Source of the DNA: Actinernus sp. WN-2022
Lineage: Eukaryota; Cnidaria; Anthozoa; Actiniaria; Actinernidae
DNA: 64,000 bases
Reading direction: 5' to 3'
NCBI GenBank assembly: GCA_030867875.1
Contig: JAOWCC010001589.1
Span: 76,903,537-76,967,536, forward strand
Shown here: in pieces, positions 30,993-41,809 of the stretch
Numbering within the stretch: position 1 is the stretch's first letter
Layout of the letters: every line of letters starts with the position of its first letter
The notes under the pieces: model-generated
Told to the model about the DNA's origin: nothing
The model's input: only the letters and a program-made list of their open reading frames with translations
Databases searched by the model: none
Translations under genes and position numbers: made by a program

Positions 30993-33458
30993 CTCGGGCT
31001 GCCTGTGGCAGCGCCGAGTCTGAAAATGCAAGTGGTTATTTTATTTTTTTAATCAGTGTCAGACGGCTTCTGCGCATGCGTTAAAGGTCAAATTCGAACC
31101 AATCAGATTGCACTATGCTGGTCACGCAAACAAAGGTTAGATTTCCTCAGGCGCGCTCAGATAAGAAAATTCAAAGCTCAGACTAGGCGAGACAAGGAGA
31201 TATCAATTTCAAATAGTCATTGTCAGAAATCTATTCCATCGTGGGCAATGATGCAATACAACCTAAATTTGGGTCAGGTCCATGTTTTACGACAGAATAA
31301 CCAGAGTCTTTCTACTGGATTCGGAGAGCTCGAGGCATTATACAAGTCTGCTAATATGGGGAAAACTGAAACAAAAAATGAACTTTGACGGCAGAAACCC
31401 TCATATTTGAGCCAAGCGGAATATTTACATGATCCGCTAAGATTTTTACAAATCTAATTAGTTAAGCAGATGTACGCAGTGTATGCCAACTGAAATGCTG
31501 TGCTCGTTTTGTGGTTACGGCTCAGTGGGGCAACTACCCGAACAAGAAGCATGAACTGCCAGCAAAGAGAGAGGAAAACTGAAAGAGGAAATCCTTGTGA
31601 GAAATCGACGTACATATGAAGCTATATACGTTATCATCGACTATATGGGAGTCAAACATCGAGCTGCTATGAAACCGCTTGTGACAGTTTGTTTACGCAC
31701 TTTCATGACAAACGAACGTTTCTACTTTCGACACAACGGTCGCTAAACTGTACGAAATCTCCAAGGATATATCCCTAATGTCCAAACTAAAGGGAAAAAC
31801 TGAAAGAGGAAATCATTGTGACCAATCGACATAAATATGAAGCTCCAGAAGTAATTATTGAATACATGAGAACCCATAGAGAAAACCGATAATAATGAAC
31901 ACGGTATTAGTTTCACCGACATTTGTGGCGTAACTGAACTCGCACTACAGCATAGCTTGAAATACTGTACGAAAACTCCCGTTTAAAAATTTCCTGATGC
32001 CGAAAGGACCGTAGCATTTAAACAAGATATCCTTCTGACCAATCGACATACATATTAAGCTGTGAAAGTATGTTTCCATTCCATAACAGCCGATAGTGCA
32101 AACTAGTAAACTGCCACTAGTAAATTGACCTTGCGAGTACTGAACTTTCTAGCGTCAAATGCATGTGTTACGTTTCCAAACTTTAGGACAAGAAATCTTC
32201 CATAGAATGTTCTATTTTATTTACAGCTGAGAACTGTATTATTAAACATAAGAAATAAAACAATGGTGCCATTTGAAGAATTATATCATGTCAAAAGTGC
32301 AAACGAAGAAATATATATCTACGGACGCGAGCTGCTCGATCGTTTCACTTTGGTCAAACTCGGACTGTTTACGACTGGAACCTGCAGTTTTATCGGACCT
32401 GCAGACTAAATTGTAAACGTGTGGCCGTGTTCAGGCTAGTAAATCTAGCTAGCTAACCACAGGAGGTAGCGAGCTTCTTTAGTCTGAACAGTTTTTCTGC
32501 TCTGGTGATTAGCTAGCTAGTGGTCGGTGGAATACTTTGAAGTTCCAGGCTACCTAGCGAGGTAGCTTGAATAGAATCTAGCGCGCTAAAAGCCCATCGA
32601 TGACAACTACCGGGTGTATTGTACGTCAATTGAGCCATCATGGATAACGAGGATCGCCAAACACCAGTCAGTAGCAGTTTTTCGCACAGTTTTAATATTT
32701 TGGTTGAAATTTCAATTGAGCACTTTGGCGGTCAATTATTTGCGATTACGAAACAGTTATAGGGCAGTTATAGACCAAATTTCTATCTTTTAGAGAGGGT
32801 CTGAATGGGGGGGGGGGGGGTCTACATGTCAGTTGTCAGTTAAAATGTTGGCCATTTGTCAGTTGTCAGTTAGCCCTAGTTAATCATTACTAGAGAAAAT
32901 TTACAATGTTTGACCCACAAAAAACAAATTTGTCAGTTGTCAGTTATTTTTCGGTTGTCAGTTGTCAGTAAAAAAATCGTCATTTGTCAGTTGTCAGTTA
33001 TTTTTAAGGCTGTTTGTCAGTAGTCAGTTAACCCCATTCATGCCCTCTTTAGAGATAGAAACAAACCAGAAGAGGGAAAAACAAAAAGTAAAACCTACTA
33101 AGTTACTAGGTCTGAACAGTACTAATTTATTAACTAGCTGCGAGTTGCTGACAGATATCTCAAGACTCTAGCTAGCTGCACGATAGTAGTCTGAACATAC
33201 ATACACACATGAATAAGTAGTGTTTTCAATAAAAGATCAACTACTTTAATTTACATACGAGAAAACAAAAATATTAAATTACATACATGTATATATATAC
33301 TAGGGGAGCAGAGAATGAAAGTCACCGCGCTACCGGCCACTCCTAAAGACTGCTAATAATTCTTCCCTTTGGTTATTACTAAGAGGATTTCAAATGAAAG
33401 TGTATTTCATCTTCAATCTCATGTGGCCCGAGTGAAAGCCCAGATGGGCTCTTGTTGA
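30993..33458 (+). mobile_element. Helentron-like (HINE-type) element, copy 3
   Basis: The same ends as copy 2: CTCGGGCTGCCTGTGGCAGC at 30993 and TGGCCCGAGT plus the stem-loop AGCCCAGATGGGCT and CTTGTT at the right. It interrupts the Penelope frame, so its boundaries are well defined. The 8-base TCTTATTA is present on both sides (30985-30992, 33459-33466). The uninterrupted site would read SANKKRTRRK. An apparent duplication is unexpected for Helitron-type insertion, so assignment to that superfamily is tentative. The interior includes two MITEs (32421-33197, 32791-33052). No gene was found in 31400-32420. Confidence 0.65.
32421..33197. mobile_element. MITE nest within Helentron-like copy 3
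   Basis: The outer pair is GTTCAGGCTAGTAAATCTAG near 32421 and its approximate complement ending GTAGTCTGAAC near 33197, with AGCTAGCT steps on both sides. Inside, 32791-33052 is a second MITE: TTAGAGAGGGTCTGAATGGG, a run of 13-14 G, repeated TCAGTTGTCAGTT units, and CCCCATTCATGCCCTCTTTA at the far end. Confidence 0.6.
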
Positions 33459-33466
33459 TCTTATTA

Positions 33467-34192
33467 GCAGAAGACAAAGTGTTAATTGAGTTGATGTTAG
33501 GCGTGTCACTGGCAATGTTATCTATGTTAACATTAGTGTTGCGGCGAAAGGCAGAAACGGAAACGTGATTAGAGCCATTACACAAGCAAGAAGATTTAGA
33601 AGCACGTCGGTTAGCAAGAACATTATCAAGCGATGAGGTCATGGAATTAAGCCTAGATTTGTAAAATAAAAAAACTTCTGGTGTACAAGATTTCTGAAGC
33701 AAATCAATATAAATATTCAGTTCAGAGGTTAAATAACAAATAGTGTTCTTACATTCTTTGATGAGCAGTCTGAGCCGAACGGCGGGCGGCAAAATGCGAA
33801 ATGAATCTCCAGCGACGATGAAAAGTCTCGTTTTGAGTGTTTATAGGTGGTATGCTTGTAAATAGCGATTTAGGGATAATGGAATGTTCTTGGTAATACT
33901 TGAAGTTCAGGAGGTGATGTTGATAGCGGGTAAGTTTAAGTTGAATACGTTTGGTCTTATTGAAAAGGCTGGAGAATCTGTATGTAGTAGGATCGGTAAG
34001 GTTGGCAGCAACGTGTGCAGAAGCCAAATTAGTAGAGGTTGAAGAAGGGCCAGGGTTGGGTTCAATATCCATGCAGATAGTTAAAGCAACAGCAACAGCA
34101 AATAACATGAAAATAGGAGCATATTTGAGTGGTCTGGAAGTCTTGCACGATTGGCTAGATGATAAACTTGATCGCTTTGATCGTGAACCAAA
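33467..34192 (-). pseudogene. Penelope-like element N-terminal region with 2A-like motif (copy 1)
   Basis: The minus frame begins near SRSKRSSLSSSQSCKTSR, then a hydrophobic stretch (YAPIFMLFAVAVALTI), then MDIEPNPGP at about 34048-34071, then a Ser/Thr linker and a basic helical segment (FNKTKRIQLKLTRYQHHLLN). D-x-E-x-N-P-G-P is the canonical 2A ribosome-skipping consensus. A frameshift near 33790 moves the reading frame to one with RLLIKECKNTICYLTSELNI, which runs to the Helentron-like insertion at 33458. This is the N-terminal extension upstream of the RT. The frameshift and the insertion make the copy inactive. The junction with copy 2 lies at about 34190 in a small GGGAACCAAAAT duplication. 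Confidence 0.75.
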
Positions 34193-35395
34193 ATGGGAAC
34201 CAAAATGGCACCTTCCTTTGCTAATCTCTTTCTTGGTTACTTTGAAGCCAATGCTTTGAACAAAGCCCCTTTCACTCCCTATTCTTGGCTTAGATATATC
34301 GATGATATTTTTATGGTCTGGACGGAAGGTCCGGATAACCTCAAAACTTTCATCGATTATCTTAATAATATTCATCCTACTATCAAATTTACCAGTTTTC
34401 ACTCTTCTAGTAATGTCCCGTTTCTTGATGTCAATGTATCCCTTAATAATGGAGTCATTGAAACTGACCTTTATTGTAAACCCACGGATAAACATCAGCA
34501 TCTGCTTTTTTCATCTTGTCATCCTAGTCATACTAAAAAAGCCATTCCTTTCAGCTTAGCTCTCCGTCTCAGACGTATTTGTTCCACTAATGAAGCTTTT
34601 AAAAACCGTACCTCTGAACTCATCTCCTATCTCCTTAAACGAGGTTACAGCCGTGATTTACTCACTAAACAAACTAAACGCGCTGCTGATATCCCTCGTA
34701 ATCTTGCTCTACAACCTAAACAGAAATCTAATTCCTCTCACCGTATTCCCTTTATAGTCACCTATAATCCGTCACTTCCATCTATCTTTCCTATCTTTGA
34801 GAAACATTTTGATCTTCTACATTCCTCCGTGCGTTGCAAAACTATTTTCCCCCAACGCCCTTTTGTAGCCTTCCGACGTTCGTCCAATCTACGTGATTTG
34901 CTAGTCAAATCCAAACTACCTTCAGATAACTCCAACACTGCTTCCAACAACAATCCAGGTTCTTTTCGTTGTGGACAAAACTGTTTAACTTGCCCTTACA
35001 TTTCTGATAACTGCACCCAATATACTTTTACTTCTACGGGTGAAACCAGAACCATTACCACACACATGGACTGCAACACTAAAAACGTCATCTACATGAT
35101 TCAATGTACTAAATGTAACAAACAGTACATTGGTGAAACCAAACGTAGACTTAAAGACCGCTTCAACGAACATCGTAGGACAGTTGACAAACCTTCCAGT
35201 AAATCCAAACCCACCACTGCATCTGAACATTTTCTATCTAACCCTGACCACTCTGCATCTAATATCCTTTTAATTCCTTTAGAACATATTTTCTCTTCTC
35301 GTGATGCTATTCGCAAAGCTAGAGAAGCTTATCTCATAACACGTGCTAACACTCTTGAACCTAATGGCCTTAACAAACGCGATGAGACTTACTAA
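34193..35395 (+). CDS. Penelope-like RT/GIY-YIG, 5'-truncated copy 2 (400 aa)
   Basis: The frame begins in RT motif B (GTKMAPSFANLFLG), has motif C (YIDD, residues 35-38), the cysteine cluster RCGQNCLTCPYI and the GIY-YIG endonuclease (NVIYMIQCTKC, QYIGETKRRLKDRFNEHRR, about residues 298-330). It ends at a natural-looking stop after NGLNKRDETY. Motif A and all N-terminal parts are missing, so it cannot encode an active RT, but the endonuclease part is intact. It is nearly identical to copy 1 in the overlap and points away from it. Confidence 0.9.
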   Translation: MGTKMAPSFANLFLGYFEANALNKAPFTPYSWLRYIDDIFMVWTEGPDNLKTFIDYLNNIHPTIKFTSFHSSSNVPFLDVNVSLNNGVIETDLYCKPTDKHQHLLFSSCHPSHTKKAIPFSLALRLRRICSTNEAFKNRTSELISYLLKRGYSRDLLTKQTKRAADIPRNLALQPKQKSNSSHRIPFIVTYNPSLPSIFPIFEKHFDLLHSSVRCKTIFPQRPFVAFRRSSNLRDLLVKSKLPSDNSNTASNNNPGSFRCGQNCLTCPYISDNCTQYTFTSTGETRTITTHMDCNTKNVIYMIQCTKCNKQYIGETKRRLKDRFNEHRRTVDKPSSKSKPTTASEHFLSNPDHSASNILLIPLEHIFSSRDAIRKAREAYLITRANTLEPNGLNKRDETY

Positions 35396-35495
35396 TCAGT
35401 CACACCGTTAGTTATCTTTCGTTATCATATTATGTTTTTTACGTCATTTCCGTTTTACCATTATATATTGTCAAGTCACATTGTAAAAGCTCCTA

Positions 35496-35538
35496 AGCAC
35501 CTGATGAAGACTAGTATGGCTAGTCGAAATATTGTGCT
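35496..35538 (+). ncRNA. Candidate minimal hammerhead ribozyme, Penelope copy 2
   Basis: Same elements as the copy at 26733-26775: AGCAC (35496-35500), CTGATGA (35501-35507), stem II GACTAG/CTAGTC, GAAA, TATT and GTGCT (35534-35538). It lies about 100 bases after the stop codon, a position where Penelope-like terminal repeats carry hammerheads. The same caveat applies: an extra A after CTGATGA. Confidence 0.45.
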
Positions 35539-35595
35539 ACATTAAATCCGTATAATTCTACGTCGTATTGGTTATTCTTCATTCTACTTATGTTT

Positions 35596-36263
35596 ATAAG
35601 GCCTGGTTCAGGAGTCAAATTTCGGGTAAAAACTGTTTTCCTTATTTCAGCACAGCCGAGTATGGCAAATACACCAAGTTTCTCATGATAATAGGTATCG
35701 CCATTCTTGACTACCTGAAGTGGCTTGTGTGTAATAAAACGTGTCACGTGGTCTGTCACGTGACTTAGAACACGAAATCCGTAAATCAAAAATGCGGCTC
35801 CGAGTTTAAAACAGCTAGGATGATGAGTGGATATGTTTAGTTAAGGTTGAAGCCTTTTACCTAAATCAGCTTAGAAAAGATGACTACAATGTTTCGTTAA
35901 CGAGTAATTAAGGCGAAAATGTGCAAAATAGCCGGTCACATGACTTTTTGTATCCTTAATATCTCCTTATCTTTACATGATAGTCATGTTTTCTAAACGT
36001 GGTCTGAAACACTGCGGGAGGAGTAATGTTTTAGCAGGCGGGTTACTTTAAATTCATATGTTATCGTCGCAGCCGCATTTCACTTAAACGATTTTATGTA
36101 ATTATGACGTCATCAATTACATGATACGACAACCATCCGCTTAACAAATTTAAGGAAGTTGATATTAGTATTATGGTGCAATTATATTTTGTTTAAACTG
36201 TTATTTCTGTCCGAAAACATTTTTTAATGTAAATCTATTTTCTATTAAATGAACCAGGCCTTA
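35596..36263. mobile_element. MITE with AAGGCCTGGTTCA ends
   Basis: Inverted ends AAGGCCTGGTTCA (35596) and TGAACCAGGCCTT (ending 36263), 668 bp, AT-rich, no coding content. It abuts the right end of the Penelope nest. The target duplication is unclear. Confidence 0.6.
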
Positions 36264-37341
36264 ACATGCTTGAGATCCCTCAGCAAAGAGTTAATTGACG
36301 TTTTCTTATCTTACTTTACGTACTGTTTAATAAACGCAGCGATGTTGTATCAGATTTACAAACACGAGGCGAGGTCGCAGCCCGAGTTTTTTGTAGATCT
36401 GATAATTAAAAACACCGCTGCGAGTTTATTGAACGGCTTCAAAAACGTCCATGTATAGAGACATGTAATTCAGTTATTTTGGTGATACAACCTATTCAAG
36501 ATATAACTCTCAAATTTGGAATGGCTAACTTCGAGGTGCTCTTTTCAGCAGTATCGACGGTTTTGCTGTTATACGTATATATCAAAAGTTCAAATAACCG
36601 TGGAAGGGTCTATTGTCGCCCGAGACAATAGCCTGGTATTCTAAGGTACTGACAATCACTCGTGGTTGTAAACTGCACGGCAGCACATTGCACCACAATA
36701 GCAGTCCGTATCACAAAAATAACCTTGTGATGAAGCGCATTTGAATATATCCATATAGAATGTGCGCTATATGTAGATGAATACCTTTACGTTTTAATGT
36801 TTTCCGGTTTCACTGAGTTCTTTAGTATTAAAAAGAACCATTTCGAAATCTTAATCTTAACCAATACCATTAAAAGGAATTATATTTTATTTTGAAGCCC
36901 GGTTGCCATATATATGATCGCTATACGATCGCTGATAAAAAATCGTGCCGCAGCGATCACACGGAAACCACTCTCAGCAAGCGATTGCAGTAATAAAATG
37001 GCTAGCGATCGAAATCGCTAGCTATAGTTTTTCAGTGATAGCAGCGATCGTATACCGTATGGAAGCAAAAGACGTTGAAATATATATCAAATATCTCTAG
37101 CTATGTCTCTTACCTCCACTAAGTATTGTAGCTCTCTAGTTTAGTTCAGTGTTGAATAACTCGTATCAGTGAATTATGACACTGATACCTTATACTTAAC
37201 TGCGCAAAAACGTTAGCCAATCGGTAAGGTCAGATTTTTCTCAGTTAATTACAACCGGAAGTTCTCCGATGCGCATTCTTGGTGTTCAAGGAACCTTCCA
37301 AGCATGGGGCAACGTCGTATCGAACGATCGACGTAGTAATG
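36264..37341. other. No gene; possible small MITE
   Basis: At about 36897-37072, 'ggttgccatatat...gatcgctatacgatcgc' and 'gcgatcgtataccgtatgg' form a loose inverted repeat with many GCGATCG and GCTAGCG steps inside. No coding signal. Confidence 0.4.
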
Positions 37342-37627
37342 GTCTCTATCAATTCAAAACCTGCCCATACCCCCCCCCCCCCTCCCTTCCCCCACAAAAA
37401 AAAACAGTGGGAATACGTGGGGGGCATTTGCCAGCAAAGAAAATTAAAGTTGGGGGTAGAACATTTTACATCAATAATGTATATGAGATTTGCACTTGTT
37501 AGCTCCATGGTGAGACATTTGTCATCATCGGGCATTTGCAACGCTCCGGATTCAAAACTGTCAAATGTCCTACAAATTCCGGGGGGGGGGGGGGGTGGTG
37601 TATGGGCAGGTTTTGCAAGATAGAGAC
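37342..37627. mobile_element. MITE with C/G runs inside its ends
   Basis: GTCTCTATCAATTCAAAACC TGCCCATAC at the left is followed by a run of about 14 C. At the right a run of about 16 G is followed by TGGTGTATGGGCAGGTTTTG and ATAGAGAC. 286 bp, non-coding; the opposite-strand open frames over it are mirror artefacts. Confidence 0.75.
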
Positions 37628-38279
37628 ATAACAAACGGGATTCCATATCCTGTTTTGGTGAAGTGTAGTTTTCTCTCTCAAGATCAGAACATCTGACTGC
37701 TTTTTTTATATTTAAACTGAAGGAGTATACAACAGTAATTTCAGATAACTACTAGACGTTTGGTAAATCAAGCTGAATGCAATATAGTTTCCAGGCGTAC
37801 ATCTAAAAAATATTGCTTTCCGTGACTTCGAAGAGCAAAGAAACCAATATTTATCAGACCATGAATTTATAATGACTTTAATTTGTTTCTTACCAAAAAT
37901 ACAACGCCCTGCTTAAGTACTTTGTTTTGCATCTATTAAGTTTTTAGGACAACGAATCGACTTTGATTAGATTTTAATGATAGAAAACAAGAAGATATAA
38001 AGTTTAGCAAAAATAACAAAATGAAGGAAAGATCAATCACAAGGTCTATCTTCACTTCCATATAAGAATATAATTCAGTTTTGATGTGGAAGTGGTGCAT
38101 CATTTTAATGATTTGTTAGTCTTTTCTCTCTAGAAAGCAAAGGGTTGTCTTTTGACCATGGCTTGGTGATCAGACACAACATAGTGTCCATATAGGAGTC
38201 CATCGGACCCACTAACAGCATAAATACTGTAACTGATACATTGGCAGGTTATATAATGATAAACACTAAAGATCTAACG
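37628..38279. other. No recognisable gene
   Basis: AT-rich DNA without an open frame or repeat of note. Confidence 0.4.
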
Positions 38280-38985
38280 CTATCAAGCACATCCCGGTGT
38301 ATAAATTACAAACAGGAAGTTATAAGGCCTTTTTACGCACCTTGAAGCTGCAGTATGGAAAGGGAGTCACACTAACAATTTTAATTAGTACTAAATATAG
38401 CTTAAAAATAGATCCATTCAATATATATATACATTAGTACATGAGTGACAAACACTACTTCGGCTCGTCCGGTGTAAGCAACAAACAGGAAGTTATAAGT
38501 GCTTTCCTTTCTATACTGCTTCAAGCTGCGTAAAGTCACACCAGCAATTTAGTTCGAAATATAGCTTAAAATAGAGCCATTCGAAATATCGATACATTGG
38601 TATATGAGTGATCTGAGTCACAAACACTACTTCAGCTTATCCGGTGTAAGCAACAAACAGGAAGTGATACGTGTCTCCCTTCCTATACACTGCCTGAACT
38701 GCATGCGAATCTATTTCAAAACAAGAAAAACAGCATCCCTAGAACAAGTACTGATTATATTAAATGATGTGTTAATTATTATCTTGTAGTCTCACTCTTT
38801 TTATTTTCTTCCATTTGAATGCATCATTTTAACAGTACTGCACAGAGAAGAGATCATGGGCCACCAAGACACCAAACACTATACATCATAACATCATAGG
38901 AAGTTCTATTTCAAACTGGATCAGCGGTCCATTCAAAATATAGATACGTACATTATTGTTTGATATCTAGTCTATCAGTTCATCG
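38280..38985. repeat. Tandem repeat of about 180 bp
   Basis: Three to four diverged units, each with 'aaacaggaagt.ata', 'ctgcagtatgg' or 'tatactgc', 'tatagctta.aatagag.cattc.aatat', 'gatacattagtatatgagtga' and 'caaacactacttc.gct'. No coding content. Confidence 0.7.
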
Positions 38986-39374
38986 AGTTTATCTGGTGGA
39001 AATAGCTGTTAGGAAATGATTATCGCATGCGCACCAACAATAAAACATAAACCCCGATTGAACCGATACTTATCATGTTATGTCGGGTCAAAATATGTCA
39101 CTGGTCTACTAGCTAGTTACGAAGTAGCGAACTCAGGTTTGTAGAAATGAAACGCTGGTTAGAAGTTACTTACCTCAGAAATCAGAAACAATCAGAAATC
39201 TTGGAATCGTATGACGTCACACGGTTAGCCCAATTGCTACTTTCACAATCCCGAAATGCACTGCAATACATTGCACTATTTTCTCGATGTTATATCCCCG
39301 AATTTCTAGGGTAAAAACTAAAGGGCACGTAGAAATTTAGGCGAACAAGTACTACGCTCCCCTAGCTCAACTAT

Positions 39375-39640
39375 ATAAACAATAATAATAGTAATAATAT
39401 CGTTTATTTCACTCTCCAGCAGTTAAAATCTGAATTAACAAGTGATATTAAAACAAGAAAATGGCTACTAATCTATACAATAATTATAACTATAAATTAT
39501 TCCTAATATCTAAAAGTCACAAAATCCTGGGATCTCTTCAGTTGGTTCTAGCGGTTCTTGTCACCACCTTTTCAATTCCATATCTTAAATTATATGGTAT
39601 TCTGATCTGGTTGTTTTTGACTTAGGACATAAAAATGATA
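39375..39640 (-). mobile_element. Probable LINE 3' end
   Basis: Read on the minus strand, AT-rich sequence ends in GTGAAATAAACGATATTATT followed by an ATT/ATTATT tail (39385-39405), a polyadenylation-like signal plus microsatellite tail. No RT is retained. Confidence 0.4.
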
Positions 39641-39970
39641 GGAGATGGTCTAAATTATCTTTCATGGACTGAACAAATGATTTACAAATGGACTCCCTTC
39701 TACAACTTAGTAAGACCATATCAGCTGCAAATGACCATATCAGTTGCTTATATCAGCTGCTTAAATTATCGGCTCCATGAAGACTCGAACCGAAACCCTA
39801 TACCCCTTAGGTTGTTGACAGCTAATCCCTCGTGGCGTATTGCTACTCAGGGGCAACTGTATGTAGGAAGTAGTGACGTCGTAAGATCCAATATGGCGGG
39901 GCGCAGGAATTTAAATTAGTTTTATGGACAAGAGAATTGGTCCATAACTGACACCTAGTGTACAATTTAC

Positions 39971-40252
39971 AGGAGACAAACACAGCATTAGATTTAGATA
40001 TCCATAACAAACATAGCATTAGATTTAGATATCCATAACAAACATAGCATTAGATTTAGATATCCATAACAAACATAGCATTAGATTTAGATATCCATAA
40101 CAAACATAGCATTAGATTTAGATATCCATAACAAACATAGCATTAGATTTAGATATCCATAACAAACATAGCATTAGATTTAGATATCCATAACAAACAT
40201 AGCATTAGATTTAGATATCCATAACAAACACAGCATTAGATTTAGGTACCAA
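39971..40252 (+). repeat. 31-bp minisatellite
   Basis: About nine units of 31 bp, each containing CATAACAAACATAGCATTAG followed by ATTTAGATATC. The first and last units are slightly changed ('aaacacagcatt', 'ttaggtacc'); the middle units look identical. Confidence 0.95.
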
Positions 40253-40394
40253 TAACAAAGTAATATTGGAGAGCAAACGTTGTTTTTCAGTGGAGGTTCC
40301 CGTGTAAGGTACGGGACCAACTGCACGCAACTTTGCCAATTTTAAGCGGCGAAATTGCCCGCGGTGTACGCTTCTGTTACGTGTAATTTTACAG

Positions 40395-40676
40395 GAATGT
40401 TGCAGCCTGTGTCAACACTATTTCATGATCAAAACAATCGCCAGCAATGCTATGTGCAATCTGTTTTGCAGCTTGGCGCTAATGACTGGTCTCGAGGTAC
40501 TAAAAGCACTAAAAGCTGTGAACTTCTACAGTTTTTAATTGATTTTTTCAGAAATCTGATCATCCTTATTATGACTGGAACTCCCTTGGAGTCGCTGAAA
40601 TAGGCCGCGAGAAAATGTTCTTCAGGAGATTCCGTTGCCACACCAGTCACATGATGTTTGAGCACATATTGACCAA
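40395..40676 (+). other. Possible exon pair, family uncertain
   Basis: A frame with FMIKTIASNAMCNLFCSL and ALMTGLE reaches CTCGAG|GTACTA. After a 55-base pyrimidine-ended gap (TTTTTTCAG) the phase-compatible frame reads KSDHPYYDWNSLGVAEIGRE, then KMFFRRFRCHTSHMMFEHIL, to a possible donor (AAG|GTATT). The FFRRFRC...FEHIL pattern faintly recalls the helix before the DDE domain of Harbinger transposases. This may be a decayed transposase or chance. Confidence 0.2.
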
Positions 40677-40916
40677 GGTATTAAGACCCTTATTACAGGA
40701 AGTACACCGATAATGAATCTGTATTATCAATTTAGGCTTTCACCTCGAAGAGTGTTTCGAAGTTGCTCACACGTTTGAGATATTCAGTTCCTCGCACTCG
40801 AGCGAGGTAGCTGACCCGTTCCACTCATTACTATATTAGACCGCCTGAAGAGTGAAGGCTACAAGACTAGTCCATGCAGGCTGTATGGAAGAGTTAAATA
40901 CCGAGAACAGAGGCAA

Positions 40917-41361
40917 TAAGCCATATACATCCCTCGGGCCTACGGCCCTCGGGATGTATATGGCTTCTAGTGGCCGACGTTCGAGGTATTTAAGTCTCTT
41001 ATTTCATACTTGACGAGGTTTTTGCAAAATTTTCATTGATGTAGCTCTTTTTAGGTAGATTTTGGGCGAGTACCAAGACCGAGAAAAGGTTCTAAATCAT
41101 TATAGGGATATTTAGTAAGTTTGGCTGAAGGCGAAGGTGAATGAATTCCTTGGAGAAAATAATAAGCTAGAAACAACAAAATATCGTTGAATTGTATTGA
41201 ATTGCTCATTATAAATGCAAGGATGTATGAGAAAAGTTCCCGGGATGTATCTGGATACAACCCGGGAACTTTTCTCATACATCCCTTGCATTTATAATGA
41301 GGTATGTATGGAAAATAAAGCCTCATGAAGAACAAAGAAAACCGTGTCAAGTATGAAATAA
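40917..41361. mobile_element. Hairpin and nested palindromic MITE
   Basis: A hairpin AAGCCATATACATCCC...GGGATGTATATGGCTT lies at 40917-40966. An inverted pair TTATTTCATACTTGAC (about 40998) and GTCAAGTATGAAATAA (ending about 41361) encloses a second hairpin at 41207-41300 (GTATGAGAAAAGTTCCCGGG and complement). Confidence 0.65.
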
Positions 41362-41392
41362 ATGCATATATATCATGTGAGTGACCTTACCA

Positions 41393-41809
41393 CCCGGGGG
41401 GGGGGGGGGGGGGGGGGTGGTGACTCCCTTATGTCAGAGGGGTACATGGATGCTCGTCGTACCTTTTAGGGGTCAAAATCAGGAGTTTGGTACCACTTAG
41501 GGTATCCACGATCAAACACAGACATTTCTATGTAAAGCGGTACCTTTTAGGGGTCGGGTGTCACCGAATGCTAGAGAATGACAGCGCTTTTGAAAACAAC
41601 AAGGAAGAATGTGCTTGATGATACAACATCAAGTAATAGCAATAAAAGGCATCGAAAGTTTAAAATGTTGGCATGTTTTTATCGGTACCTTTTAGGGGTC
41701 AAAATAAGCTTGAGCCACGCCCATTTTAATACCTCTTAGGGGTCAAATCGAAAATGTCCGACGCCAGCATCCCTACCCCTTTTATATGGGAGTCCCCCCC
41801 CCACCCGGG
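41393..41809. mobile_element. MITE with poly-G end and 8-bp target duplication
   Basis: Flanked by direct CCTTACCA (41385-41392 and 41810-41817). The left end is CCCGGG plus about 22 G, then GGTGACTCCC; the right end reads GGGAGTCCCCCCCCCACCCGGG. Internally TACCTTTTAGGGGTC occurs four to five times. An 8-bp duplication suits hAT or other 8-bp-duplicating superfamilies; no transposase is present. Confidence 0.85.

Larger units (their letters stand above)
26683..35590. mobile_element. Head-to-head pair of Penelope-like elements with nested insertions
   Basis: Both outer ends carry the same Penelope-like 3' terminus (CATTCTACTTAT at 35579-35590; its complement at 26683). The minus-strand copy 1 runs from about 34192 down to 26683 and is interrupted by FB3 (28305-30143) and a Helentron-like element (30993-33458). 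The plus-strand copy 2 (34193-35590) is 5'-truncated and begins in the reverse transcriptase. Where they overlap the copies are almost identical. Inverted, partly truncated pairs are a known Penelope insertion outcome. Confidence 0.85.

Noticed and set aside
37245..37646. Pair of 114-133-residue frames with proline/glycine runs
   Set aside because: They are produced by the C and G runs and the inverted repeat of a MITE.
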